Origin: Cohnella silvisoli
Lineage (GTDB): Bacteria > Bacillota > Bacilli > Paenibacillales > Paenibacillaceae
Length of the DNA: 64,000 bases
Direction of reading: 5' to 3'
NCBI RefSeq assembly: GCF_021190915.1
Contig: NZ_JAIOAP010000005.1
Span: forward strand, 62,001-126,000
Shown: positions 53,253-62,694 of the stretch, one piece after another
Layout: the number at the start of each line of letters is the position of its first letter
Position numbering within the stretch: the stretch's first letter is position 1
The notes under the pieces: generated by a model
Told to the model about the DNA's origin: nothing
Database searches by the model: none
Seen by the model: the letters and a program-made list of their open reading frames with translations, nothing else
Translations under genes and position numbers: made by a program

Positions 53253-56200
53253 TCAATCCTGGCGGATTAATTCCACGTCATCATAATAGAGTTTGGTGCC
53301 TGTTTGGATATTTTCCGAAAGGATCAGCAACTGGGCGCCTGCGACCGGTACGCCGTTATACTGCGATTCCACGTCGAGCTCCAGCGAGACTGTCTTCCAT
53401 TTGCCGTTCGACGTTGCCGCCGGTACGGCCGTTGCCGGGATGGCATAAATATTCGTGCCCGTCGCATCCTTTAATACAAACAAATATTTCAAAGTTCCCG
53501 TTGTCTGCGCTGAAGCCAGGAAGTGGAACACGCCGACATAATGACCAGGTTCAATGCTGGCCAAGTCTTGAACCGGCCCTGAGGCAGGACTGCTGTGTCC
53601 GTTCAGTACAACACCGTATTGACCGCTCCGCTTGATGGTATCCGAAAGCGCAAACCCTTCACCCCAAAGCCACCAGCCATTAGGGGCTCCGTTCGTCCAC
53701 TGTTCGAAGGTAGAGTTGGTCAATATCGATGTATAGCCTGCCTGCCGGGCGACGGCAACAGGATTCGTGCGAATGAGTTCTTCGCTGCCGTACGTGATTT
53801 CATAAACGACGCTTTGCTCCCATGGCTGCGGCGACAAAGTCGGCACGGTCAGCGTAGCCGTAAGCGTTGCGGCATCCCACTGAACGTTGGTCGGAGTCAC
53901 CGTATTCCCGTCGTCCATCCGTTTTACAGTGAAATCCTGAGCGATAGGCGCTTGCTCCGGCGCTTTGCTAAACACGGCCCGCAGTGTGCCATTCTCGCCT
54001 TCGGCCGAAGCCAACAACGGCACTTCGCTTGGATCATTCGCTTGATACAGCTCGAAATCGTCCAGATATAACGTACCGCCCTCGAAAAACCCGTTTACGG
54101 TAGCCGACATGCTAACGCTTTTGACCGGCACTCCATTTACCTTGCTCGGAATGACATCCATGATCTGGATGTCTTCCCATCGTCCCATAGAATTGAAGAA
54201 AGGCTGCTGATCGCTCTTTAATGTCGCCAGCTTCTGACCGTTCTCGTCTAGGAGGTTCAGCTCCAGCCAAATATCGCCGACGGAGACGATGTCATCGGAG
54301 ACGAAATATTTGAGCCGGGCAATCACTAATCCCGATTGAGCGGAAACGGTCTGATTGATGTCGCCGTAATAGAAATTGTGTACATAGATGCTTGCATTCC
54401 CCGAGCTGACTTCGTCCGATCCGAGAGAATATTCTTTCCGTTCGAACTTGCCGAAATTAAGGATATTCGCATTCCAGTCTGCTGCCGTCACTTTGCTGTC
54501 AGCGGGGTCGCCGGCTGCTTCAAAGGAAGAGTTTAGATTATTCGGCCCCTCGTCTACCGCTCGAAGCAGCAATTTCGCATAATTAATAATGGTTGGCGAC
54601 TGCCCCGTCGAAGCTAATTCCTCCACTTTATTCCTGACCAAGCCATCCATTGACCCATCCGCTTTGATATAAGCAACCAGCTCCCAGAACGCGCTTGCAT
54701 TCAGGCCTGACCAGAGGAGCTTAAATGCATTCATATCAAAGTAAGGACTATGTTTCAAAACAGGATCGTCCTTATACTCGTTGAGCAACGTCTGCCTCTT
54801 CTTCGCGTAATCCATTCTGTACTCGAAATTAACGGCATCATTAAGCAATGCGAGCGCTTCAGTATCGTTGTTCAGCGGCTCTACCGCTTTCGGATAGCTG
54901 AGCGCAGACGCTTCATAATACTCGAAGGCGCGAAGCAATAGGCTCGCCCGTTTCTTTTGCTGAACCGTCACGGCCTTATCCAACGCCGTTTCCAGCAAGA
55001 CCCGGCTCTGCGCAATCTCTTCATCCGTTACGAGAGACAGATAGGAGGCCGAGGCGAAATTCAAGTACGTCGTGTTCTTTCGTCCTTCGAACCACCCTGA
55101 TTGTTTGATTCGGTTTTCCCAGAAATCGTTCCAATGGTCGTAGTAAGCCTTCAAGTACGGCGCAGCTTCGGCGCCGACCGCGCGCGTGTACCATTCGTTC
55201 AGCAAGGCATCGACATCCTGATCGGGATTCCATAGAAGCTTGGACATGAGCCACGTTTTCGGTCCCTCCCCAACGTTCGGGTTCGTCTCCGAGAAATAGG
55301 CGACCGCCTTGTTATCCGCGCCTTTCCGGAACATGTCCGCCATCACGTTGTTGTAGACGCGAGGCAGCGCATACGGTACGCCGTACGTGTAATCATAGAA
55401 CCCGAGATTGGCCGCCTTCAGCTTCCATGCATCCATAATGGCCTGATCTTTCGCTTGGACTTCGGGATCGGACCAGGCCATCCTGTCTTTAGTCAAGTAC
55501 GGAACAACACGTTCGTGCAGCGAAAAGGAAGGCGGATCATAGACTTCTTGATAGGCGAGCAAGCCGAACCATTTGTCCTTAAGCCCTTCATGCTGAAGCA
55601 CTTTTTCCACGACTTTATTCACCCATGCATAATAAATATCCGACATGTCGGTCAGACCCAGTGAATTGCGCTTGTTAGTATAGTTCGGATGATTCGGATT
55701 TTCCTCGCAAAATGCACCATTGTCATTAACCGCGAGCGATACGGACGGTTCATTCGGATTGTTCGCGAAATAGTCCACGATCCAATCGACGGCCACTTGC
55801 ACCGTATCCGGGTTGCTGTAACATGGTTGCCAGCCCCAGTTAACGCCGGGAATATAGGGCACTCCATTTTTCTGCGAATAGTACTCCGGATGCGTTTGGG
55901 CATATACGCTCGGCGGAAACATGCGCCATACATAATGCTCCCAGCCGCCATTCTGAAGGCGAAGCCGGTTGCGGACGCCCCATTCGTGAATCGTCGGGTT
56001 GCTGCCTGCCTCGGTCGTATACTGCAGCGGGTAGAGCACCCGCGACAAGTAGACAGGTTCATCCTTTACATCCTGTTTAGGGGCGTATAAATCCGCATGC
56101 TGCGGAACATATTCACCGTCCTCTCCCGGCATTAACCACCGCACGCCGACGTATCGCTCCAGAAATTCATAGACGCCGAATTCCGTTCCGACATCCGTAG

Positions 56201-56651
56201 GTCCAATGATCGTTACGTTTTTCCCGTGCGGATGAATGACGTAACCATCTTCAAGCAGGCCGGCAAGCAGGCCCGTAATGTGCGGGTCCCCGCCCGAGGC
56301 GGTCGTTCCTACATAGATGCGTACCCAATTGTTATTTTTACCTTTCGCCGCGATAAATTCGGCTTCGGTCATCACCGGCAATGTCGCACCGGTGGACTTG
56401 GCGATATACTGGACAAGCGTGTCCGCCGACGCAGAAGTTTGTTCACTTGCATCTTGCGCAACGATGACTACAGCTTGGGCTACACCCTTTTTGACAATTT
56501 GCTTGCCGTTTTGGTTGTTCTGGCCATTTTGATTGTTCTGGCCATTAGAAGAGGTTGGATTTGCAAAAGCAGTGTTGAACGACGACAAAATGAGGCCGAA
56601 AATCATGGCAACAGCTATAACTTTCCTAAAACGCAAACTAATCCTCACCAT
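53253..56651 (-). CDS. Secreted DUF4838-type glycoside hydrolase with carbohydrate-binding modules
   Basis: 1132 residues. Signal peptide (about 1-30), an Asn/Gln linker with a repeated NGQNNQ unit (35-50), a GH67N-like domain ending GVRWLMPGEDGEYVPQ (about 53-190), then a DUF4838-type catalytic barrel (HEWGVRNRLRLQNGG, NDNGAFCEENPNHPNY, WFGLLAYQEVY, YDYTYG) to about 500 and a helical region. C-terminal modules are a CBM-like beta sandwich (about 720-875), an Ig-like domain (about 880-980) and a second CBM-like module (about 990-1132). ATG 56651 follows AAGGAGG. It lies 23 bases after the permease gene as the last gene of its operon. It would attack the polymer outside the cell. Confidence 0.82.
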   Translation of the reverse strand: MVRISLRFRKVIAVAMIFGLILSSFNTAFANPTSSNGQNNQNGQNNQNGKQIVKKGVAQAVVIVAQDASEQTSASADTLVQYIAKSTGATLPVMTEAEFIAAKGKNNNWVRIYVGTTASGGDPHITGLLAGLLEDGYVIHPHGKNVTIIGPTDVGTEFGVYEFLERYVGVRWLMPGEDGEYVPQHADLYAPKQDVKDEPVYLSRVLYPLQYTTEAGSNPTIHEWGVRNRLRLQNGGWEHYVWRMFPPSVYAQTHPEYYSQKNGVPYIPGVNWGWQPCYSNPDTVQVAVDWIVDYFANNPNEPSVSLAVNDNGAFCEENPNHPNYTNKRNSLGLTDMSDIYYAWVNKVVEKVLQHEGLKDKWFGLLAYQEVYDPPSFSLHERVVPYLTKDRMAWSDPEVQAKDQAIMDAWKLKAANLGFYDYTYGVPYALPRVYNNVMADMFRKGADNKAVAYFSETNPNVGEGPKTWLMSKLLWNPDQDVDALLNEWYTRAVGAEAAPYLKAYYDHWNDFWENRIKQSGWFEGRKNTTYLNFASASYLSLVTDEEIAQSRVLLETALDKAVTVQQKKRASLLLRAFEYYEASALSYPKAVEPLNNDTEALALLNDAVNFEYRMDYAKKRQTLLNEYKDDPVLKHSPYFDMNAFKLLWSGLNASAFWELVAYIKADGSMDGLVRNKVEELASTGQSPTIINYAKLLLRAVDEGPNNLNSSFEAAGDPADSKVTAADWNANILNFGKFERKEYSLGSDEVSSGNASIYVHNFYYGDINQTVSAQSGLVIARLKYFVSDDIVSVGDIWLELNLLDENGQKLATLKSDQQPFFNSMGRWEDIQIMDVIPSKVNGVPVKSVSMSATVNGFFEGGTLYLDDFELYQANDPSEVPLLASAEGENGTLRAVFSKAPEQAPIAQDFTVKRMDDGNTVTPTNVQWDAATLTATLTVPTLSPQPWEQSVVYEITYGSEELIRTNPVAVARQAGYTSILTNSTFEQWTNGAPNGWWLWGEGFALSDTIKRSGQYGVVLNGHSSPASGPVQDLASIEPGHYVGVFHFLASAQTTGTLKYLFVLKDATGTNIYAIPATAVPAATSNGKWKTVSLELDVESQYNGVPVAGAQLLILSENIQTGTKLYYDDVELIRQD
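56509..56544. repeat. Two tandem 18-base repeats coding an Asn/Gln linker
   Basis: TTTTGGTTGTTCTGGCCA and TTTTGATTGTTCTGGCCA follow each other inside the secreted hydrolase gene and encode the NGQNNQ linker unit just after the signal peptide. The unit keeps the reading frame, so copy number could vary without breaking the gene. Confidence 0.7.
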
Positions 56652-56674
56652 TTTATTGCCTCCTTAGTTTCACA

Positions 56675-57511
56675 CTATCCTTTCACGGCTCCTAAAGTAG
56701 CCCCTTCCATAATTCTGCGCTGCAGGAAAATATACATGAAGACGAGCGGAATCATCGTAATCATTAGTCCGGCGAATAAAGTGACCCAATCCGATTTATA
56801 CTGCATAATTTGACTCGCCTGATACATTGCGACACCGATCGTATACTTATCCGGATCGCCCAAATAAATGAATGGCCCGAGAAAATTGTTGTACAAGCCA
56901 AGAAATTTGAATATCGCCACCGTCACAATACCGGCCGTTGACAGAGGCAATATGATACGGAAAAATATTTGAAAGATAGACGCCCCGTCAATTGCACCGC
57001 TCTCCTCGAGTTCCTTCGGCAGGGATTGCATAAATCCGCCCAGCATCATTAGAAAAAAAGCGCTTTCGCTGAAGCTGTCCAAAATAATAAGACCTGTCAG
57101 ACTGTTCGTTAAATTCATATCCCGCATGAGAACATATTGAGGCACCAGAGCGTTAATGCCGGGGAGGAACAGCGAGAGCATGATGACAGCCCACATTAGC
57201 TTCCGTCCTCTAAATTTCAGTCGGGTTAATACATAAGCGTTTATAGCGGTCAAGAAGGTGCCGATCGCCAAGCTTACTCCGACATAATAAATCGTATTGA
57301 TCATCGATATACCGATTCCGTATTCATCCCATGCGTCTTTATAATTGATCCAGCTCAGCTTTTTCGGCAGCTCCCATACACCCTGGAAAAACTCCTGATT
57401 GGTCTTTAGCGATTCATAGAATACCCAAATCAAAGGAAACAGGATGGACACTGACCAGATCAGGAGAATGATGTTCCACCAAGCGTCGGATATCGTTCTT
57501 TTCTCTCTCAC
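56675..57511 (-). CDS. Carbohydrate ABC transporter permease, MalG type (CUT1)
   Basis: 278 residues from GTG 57511 (GGAGGGG upstream). Six membrane segments, EAA loop EESGAIDGASIFQIFFRIILP. Near-paralogue of the permease at 22117-22953, with matching FGRVMW/GRKLMWAVIMLSLFLPG-type and VTLFAGLMI segments. It partners the preceding permease, 12 bases upstream, to import glycan fragments for the DUF4838 hydrolases. Confidence 0.92.
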   Translation of the reverse strand: MREKRTISDAWWNIILLIWSVSILFPLIWVFYESLKTNQEFFQGVWELPKKLSWINYKDAWDEYGIGISMINTIYYVGVSLAIGTFLTAINAYVLTRLKFRGRKLMWAVIMLSLFLPGINALVPQYVLMRDMNLTNSLTGLIILDSFSESAFFLMMLGGFMQSLPKELEESGAIDGASIFQIFFRIILPLSTAGIVTVAIFKFLGLYNNFLGPFIYLGDPDKYTIGVAMYQASQIMQYKSDWVTLFAGLMITMIPLVFMYIFLQRRIMEGATLGAVKG

Positions 57512-57523
57512 TGTATCCCCTCC

Positions 57524-58471
57524 TTAGTATTCGGCATCCTGATTCGCCGTAAATCTATCAATGATTAGCTTCACCACCACGAGAAGAACGAACAACATCA
57601 TGCCGATCGCGGAAGCGTAGCCATAATTGTGAATGCCGGTACCGAATGCGGCATTGAACATATAAAGTCCGATAACGTCCGTCGAACCTGACGGGCCGCC
57701 ATTCGTTAGAATTAATATGTTCTCGAACCCTTTGAACACACCGAGCATCAGAAAAATCGCGGATACGCGAATAATCGGCATCATGAGCGGCAATGTAATG
57801 CGGAACAGCCGCGTCGTATGGCTTGCCCCTTCGAGTATGGCCGATTCATACAGCGATTTCGGAATCGTACTCATCGCATTGAGGAAAATAACGAAATAGA
57901 AACCGACGCCTCCCCAAACTGCCGGCGGAATAGTCGCCCATAAAGCCGTTTCCCGTTCGCCCAGCCAGTAAAAATTACCGACGTCAATCCCGATCATCCT
58001 TAGTCCGGCATTCAATAATCCAAAGGTCCCATCATAGACAAAGGCCCACAACAAGGAAATGGCAACCGTAGAAAGAACATTAGGAAAGAAGAACAGCACC
58101 TTATAAATCGAAGTGAGCCGATAGCCTTTATTGCCCAGTACATAGGCAAGAATTAACGAGATGAAAATAACGAGAGGAGGGATCGTTGCCATGTAAAGAA
58201 CGTTATGCCATAAAGCCCGCCATACGTATTTGTCTTGAAACATATTTTTGAAATTTTCCAACCCGACAAATACAGGTTCTTTTATTCCATTCCAATTGAG
58301 CAGTGAATAATAAACGGACAGCAGATTCGGATATAACGTAAATAGGATATAACCTCCGAAAGCGGGGGTTGTTGCCAGCAAAATAAATAATCGTTTTTGA
58401 AACTTGGCCTTTTGCTGCCAACTTCGTCTAGGTTGTCCGGCATTATTGACAGGTATAGGCATGTCTTCCAA
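57524..58471 (-). CDS. Sugar ABC transporter permease, MalF/UgpA type (CUT1)
   Basis: 315 residues. Start TTG 58471, about ten bases after AAAGGGGGG; ATG 58462 is an alternative. Six membrane helices and EAA loop YESAILEGASHTTRLFRITLP. It parallels the permease at 22984-23919 along its length. A hairpin (58496-58528) separates it from the binding-protein gene. Confidence 0.92.
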   Translation of the reverse strand: MEDMPIPVNNAGQPRRSWQQKAKFQKRLFILLATTPAFGGYILFTLYPNLLSVYYSLLNWNGIKEPVFVGLENFKNMFQDKYVWRALWHNVLYMATIPPLVIFISLILAYVLGNKGYRLTSIYKVLFFFPNVLSTVAISLLWAFVYDGTFGLLNAGLRMIGIDVGNFYWLGERETALWATIPPAVWGGVGFYFVIFLNAMSTIPKSLYESAILEGASHTTRLFRITLPLMMPIIRVSAIFLMLGVFKGFENILILTNGGPSGSTDVIGLYMFNAAFGTGIHNYGYASAIGMMLFVLLVVVKLIIDRFTANQDAEY

Positions 58472-58495
58472 AGCGATGTCGCCCCCCTTTGATAT

Positions 58496-58528
58496 TCACG
58501 GAGCGCTGAAAGCATCAGCGCTCCGTGA
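58496..58528 (-). other. Intercistronic hairpin after the binding-protein gene
   Basis: A perfect 14-base stem, TCACGGAGCGCTGA and its complement, around a five-base loop, with no T-run. It starts 25 bases beyond the binding-protein stop, as at the other transporter loci. Confidence 0.7.
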
Positions 58529-58553
58529 TGTGCTTATACACTTGCTAACAGTA

Positions 58554-60038
58554 TTACTTCTGTGCTGCGATCGCTTTCTTCAGCAGCTCCTCGGCTTCCA
58601 GCAGCTTTGGCGCAGGATCCACCTTGCCTGAAGCGACATCGTTCAGGATTTCATCCACGAGCTTACTCGCATTCGTTGCATTCGGATCTGTCAGCGTAAC
58701 ATTTCGCGCATCGCTAGTCCCTTTAACCGTATTATTCTTCATATACTCAAGAACGGCTTTAGGTGCTGCTTGCAGACTCTCAGCCATAGTCGGGTCATTC
58801 ATGAAATCGCTGCGCACCGGCAACGAACCCGCTTTCTCAGCGAAACGCTGCTGCACATCCAGGTTCCAAGTCCAAACTAGAAACTCTTTCGCCCACTTCT
58901 TGTTCAACTCCGGCTTGGCCGCCCAAATAAAGTGGCCTCCTTGCGTATAACTTGAATGATATTTCACATCATCCGGCTTATCGCCCATCGGCGCTAGCAT
59001 GAAGCCCCACTGAAAGCCGTCCGGGATGGAATCCTTCATTTCGTTCTGAACCCATTCGCCCGTCGATGCCATTGCAGCTTGTCCTTGCAGCAGCTGCATT
59101 TGCGATTGCGTATGCGTCAATGCGGCTACACCGTTCGGAAACGCTTTCTTTTGGCCTAACTCATAAATTCGCTTGTGCAGCTCCAAACTTTCCGGGGATG
59201 CATAGAATGGCGTTTTATAATTTCTGTACGCATCATTGAATGCATCCAGATTTCCGTTTATTTCAGCTAGCGCGTATTCCGCTCCGAGTCCGAAGCTGAA
59301 TTTTAAGTAGATCGGATATTTGCCTGGGTAGGTGATCGGGATAAGCCCCGATGCTTTAATGGTATCGACAAGCGCAGTAAATTCGCTCCATGTTTTCGGA
59401 TTCTGGTTCCATCCGTTTTTCTCGAACAAAGCTTTGTTGTAGAAAAGGCCCGTTACGCTTTGACCGGAAGGAATCGCATACATTTTTCCTAAAACTCGGG
59501 GTGAACCTTCATAAATACCCGATTGAAGCTCCTTCAATGTTTTTCCTTCGTTGTCATACGCTTTGTGATCCCACAGGTCGTCTTGCGGCTCGATCTTGCC
59601 CGCTTCCACCAGGCTGAGGACAGCATCCGGTCCGCCGGCAATATTATTCGAGAAAATATCGAACATGTCTTCATCATTGTTTGCGGATATTTTAGTCCCG
59701 ATGATCGTATCCATTTTCGGTGAATACGTCGTTTCGAAACTTACATTCGGAAACTTCTTCTTGAACGTATCCATGGCATAGTCAATCCATTCCCTGCCGT
59801 TTCCGTTTTCCCAATAAGCAAATTTAAGCGTTACTTTCTCGTTCTTGGGAAGTCCGTTCTCCGGATACACGTCCGACTCCGCCGTTTGCTTACCGGTTTC
59901 GGTTGCCGTGGCCGTGCCAGTTGCCGCCGATTGACTAGCTCCGTTGTCATTATTGCCTTTGCCGCTGCACGCTGATAATGAAATAACAATTACCATGCAC
60001 AGCAACGCCAGTGCCCAAACCTTTCCTTTTTGTTTCAC
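58554..60038 (-). CDS. Extracellular sugar-binding lipoprotein of an ABC transporter
   Basis: 494 residues; lipobox LSAC with lipidated Cys24, a Ser/Thr/Ala linker to about 58, then a family 1 solute-binding domain (VYPENGLPKNEKVTLKFAYWENGNG at its start, LTHTQSQMQLLQGQAAMASTGEWVQNEMKD in the middle). It is paralogous to the protein at 23989-25476. First gene of the transporter/secreted DUF4838 operon, and downstream of the membrane-anchored AraC regulator, from which it is separated by a terminator and a 240-base gap that should hold its promoter. Confidence 0.93.
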   Translation of the reverse strand: MKQKGKVWALALLCMVIVISLSACSGKGNNDNGASQSAATGTATATETGKQTAESDVYPENGLPKNEKVTLKFAYWENGNGREWIDYAMDTFKKKFPNVSFETTYSPKMDTIIGTKISANNDEDMFDIFSNNIAGGPDAVLSLVEAGKIEPQDDLWDHKAYDNEGKTLKELQSGIYEGSPRVLGKMYAIPSGQSVTGLFYNKALFEKNGWNQNPKTWSEFTALVDTIKASGLIPITYPGKYPIYLKFSFGLGAEYALAEINGNLDAFNDAYRNYKTPFYASPESLELHKRIYELGQKKAFPNGVAALTHTQSQMQLLQGQAAMASTGEWVQNEMKDSIPDGFQWGFMLAPMGDKPDDVKYHSSYTQGGHFIWAAKPELNKKWAKEFLVWTWNLDVQQRFAEKAGSLPVRSDFMNDPTMAESLQAAPKAVLEYMKNNTVKGTSDARNVTLTDPNATNASKLVDEILNDVASGKVDPAPKLLEAEELLKKAIAAQK

Positions 60039-60242
60039 TGTTGAACCCTCCCAATTTATATTTGCGTTACGTAAGTCAAAGTAGCATTCACGGTTCTTGA
60101 TCGTAAATAGACCATTTATGACAAGGTAGACATAATCCGAAATGAGTTGAATTTTCAGACAATAGACTTTTATTTTCTAATAGATTTTTTCTTGTATGGA
60201 AGTTCAAAATAAACTGACGCAGAGCGGGTTTCCAGTCATTCA

Positions 60243-60274
60243 GAAAAAAAAGCCTGGCTATGTTCAGCCGGGCT
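60243..60274 (-). terminator. Rho-independent terminator of the regulator gene
   Basis: Read leftward, AGCCCGGCT pairs with AGCCAGGCT (one mismatch) and is followed by eight T. It overlaps the neighbourhood of the stop codon of the 743-residue regulator. The rest of the gap to 60038 is AT-rich and shows only a small palindrome TTACGTAA near 60066. Confidence 0.8.
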
Positions 60275-60278
60275 CGCT

Positions 60279-62510
60279 CTACATTTTCATCTTCCGGTAT
60301 TGTCCGGGAGTAATGCCGGTATGCTTTTTGAACACTCGTATGAAGGTCATCGACTGCTCGTATCCGACAGCCCGGCCGATATCCTGGATCGCGTCCTCCG
60401 TATCCACAAGCAGGCGCTCCGCCTTCTCCATCCGTATGGAAGTAACGTATTCTACGAATTTGACTCCGAACGCCTCCTTGAACAATCGGCTCAAGTAACT
60501 CGCGTTTAATCGGAATTCCTCGCTTAGCTGCATAAGCGACAGATTGGGATTATGAGAATTATCGCTGATATAGTCCTTCACCTGAAACACCAGCTGATGC
60601 GTCGACTTGCTCTCGCGCAGCTCGCCGATTCGGATTTGGGCTTCCTGCAAAATGCTGCGGAATTCGTTGAATTTGTCGTCCAGCTTCTCATTCCGTTTGA
60701 GCGCATTGAGCAGGGCTCCGTGAGTGTCTTCGTTCCATATCCGGTACATCTCCTCCGGCAGCTCGGCCATTTCCTTCTGCAAATGCCCGATCAACACCTG
60801 CATCAGATTGTACAAATCATCATAGGAGTATAATTGATCTTGGATATTATCATACATTTCCTGATAATGCCGTTCCCATTCCTTATCGCCTGCCCGGAAC
60901 GACTGGCTGAGAGCGCGAATGCACTGCAATTGCTTAAACAACTCGCCTTTGGGCCGGGATAAGACATGAACCAGCTCGATAATCCGGTTATATCCGAGAG
61001 ACGGCTTAAAGCCGACGGCAGCGATCGCATCCCGGAATGATTCCGATATCCGTTCCAATCCGTCCGTCTGTCGACCGACCCCGATCGTAACGGTAAAATC
61101 CAGATTTTCCTCCACCCATTGCCGAAGCGCTTCACAGAAAAGCACCATTTCCTGTTCCCCGTCTTCCTGATGGCGGAATATGGCCAGTATGGCCAAACGG
61201 CAATGATCGATCCATTCGGTCCATACCGTATATCGCTTGTTCTCGCTCATTTCCTGTACGACCTTGCTGAGGACATGCTTCAGCAAATGCTGGTCGTTGC
61301 GGTATTGACGTTCAAATTCCGCGTAGTCATCGATCTCGGCCAAGGCCACGACCGTTGCTGTCACCTTGGCGTCCATCCCGAGCTGCTTCAATTCCTCCAG
61401 CCAGACATTAGGCTGTGAACCCGCGTTCCCCTCCATCATACTCAGGAACAAATGCCGTTTGCGGTACACCATATTTTTCTGATGCTGCTCCTGAAGCATG
61501 TTCGATTCGTCCAGAAGTCCTTCAATTGTCGTCTCGATTAGTTGAAACTCGTCCACTTTCCCCGTCGCATTCTCTTCGACTGGCATCGGTCGGACATTCG
61601 ATAAACGGTTCATTAAAGATCTTATTGGCTTATAATTACGTCTCGAAACGTATATCAGCCATAACACTCCAGCTACTACGATTACAAAACCAAGCCCCAT
61701 CCAAATGTAAAATAAGGACGATACGAATTCGACGATCGTGCCCCCGTGGTTACCGCTTCGAAACGTCCAGCCAGTCAAATCCGAGACCGCTTCTGACAAT
61801 ACTTTGGCTTGAGTATACTTGGACGGATGCGTCACGTCCGGCTTGCGATCCGTTTCTGTAGATACGATGAACCTGTCGTTCCGGTCGGTCAATTCCACGA
61901 AGGTCGTCTTCGTATATACCATGCTTTGCATGACTTTACGCAGACTTTCAGGCCGGATATTGACGACCATAATGCTGTAATCGAACAGATCGGCGATTTT
62001 GGCCAAGCTGATGATGGGTTCCTCCTGCCCGGACACCCGCTGCGATCTGAACGTCCAATCGTACGGTTGCTTGCTGCTAACGGTCAGACCGAGATACTGC
62101 TTGTCGGCGAACGCATCCAGCGTGGTCAGCGCCGACGAGGTCAAAACCGTCTGATCGGATGTGCGGTACAAATAAATCGAGTCGATCATCGGATTTTTCA
62201 GCAACAGCTCCTTGAGCTCGCTTGCTGCCTGTAAATCGGCATAATTGCGTTCGTTTGGCGCCTTTTCGCTATAAAAAAGCTTGATTCGCTCGTTATTCTG
62301 AATTTCGTACAGCATCATCGAATCGATTTCATCCAATGTTTTGTCAACCAGCTTCATGATATTATGCGACAGCGCTTCGTTTGCTTTCTCGGCCGATTTC
62401 CTGGACAGCTCGCTAATTGTCAAATACGTCATCAGGAGCAAGCTGAGGAAAATAATAAAAAACACCGGTAAATACGAAAGAAGAAGCCTATTAAACCAAC
62501 TTTTACCCAT
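60279..62510 (-). CDS. Membrane-anchored AraC family regulator with extracytoplasmic sensor
   Basis: 743 residues. Membrane helices at about 9-31 (LLSYLPVFFIIFLSLLLMTYLTI) and about 265-288 (YIWMGLGFVIVVAGVLWLIY) bracket an extracytoplasmic sensor of about 230 residues that looks like a dCache-type ligand domain. A cytoplasmic linker follows, and the protein ends in two AraC helix-turn-helix motifs (LSLMQLSEEFRLNASYLSRLFKEAFG and IQDIGRAVGYEQSMTFIRVFKKHTG). It needs no separate kinase: ligand sensing outside should act on the DNA-binding part inside. It could control the operon starting at 60038, the divergent binding-protein gene at 62695, or both. Confidence 0.9.
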   Translation of the reverse strand: MGKSWFNRLLLSYLPVFFIIFLSLLLMTYLTISELSRKSAEKANEALSHNIMKLVDKTLDEIDSMMLYEIQNNERIKLFYSEKAPNERNYADLQAASELKELLLKNPMIDSIYLYRTSDQTVLTSSALTTLDAFADKQYLGLTVSSKQPYDWTFRSQRVSGQEEPIISLAKIADLFDYSIMVVNIRPESLRKVMQSMVYTKTTFVELTDRNDRFIVSTETDRKPDVTHPSKYTQAKVLSEAVSDLTGWTFRSGNHGGTIVEFVSSLFYIWMGLGFVIVVAGVLWLIYVSRRNYKPIRSLMNRLSNVRPMPVEENATGKVDEFQLIETTIEGLLDESNMLQEQHQKNMVYRKRHLFLSMMEGNAGSQPNVWLEELKQLGMDAKVTATVVALAEIDDYAEFERQYRNDQHLLKHVLSKVVQEMSENKRYTVWTEWIDHCRLAILAIFRHQEDGEQEMVLFCEALRQWVEENLDFTVTIGVGRQTDGLERISESFRDAIAAVGFKPSLGYNRIIELVHVLSRPKGELFKQLQCIRALSQSFRAGDKEWERHYQEMYDNIQDQLYSYDDLYNLMQVLIGHLQKEMAELPEEMYRIWNEDTHGALLNALKRNEKLDDKFNEFRSILQEAQIRIGELRESKSTHQLVFQVKDYISDNSHNPNLSLMQLSEEFRLNASYLSRLFKEAFGVKFVEYVTSIRMEKAERLLVDTEDAIQDIGRAVGYEQSMTFIRVFKKHTGITPGQYRKMKM

Positions 62511-62694
62511 AGCATCACCTGTCGTTTCCTAAGCTCGGTTTACTTCCCTGCTAGCCCTATTATCCCGTCAAAAAGCGTTTGCTGTAAAGCGAAGTTGAGA
62601 AACATAGTTTATTTCCCCCGTAAAAACGATTAACATTAAGAACGAGACTCGCAAAAATAATGAGATGAATCAACAGCAAGGGAGGAAGAAACAG

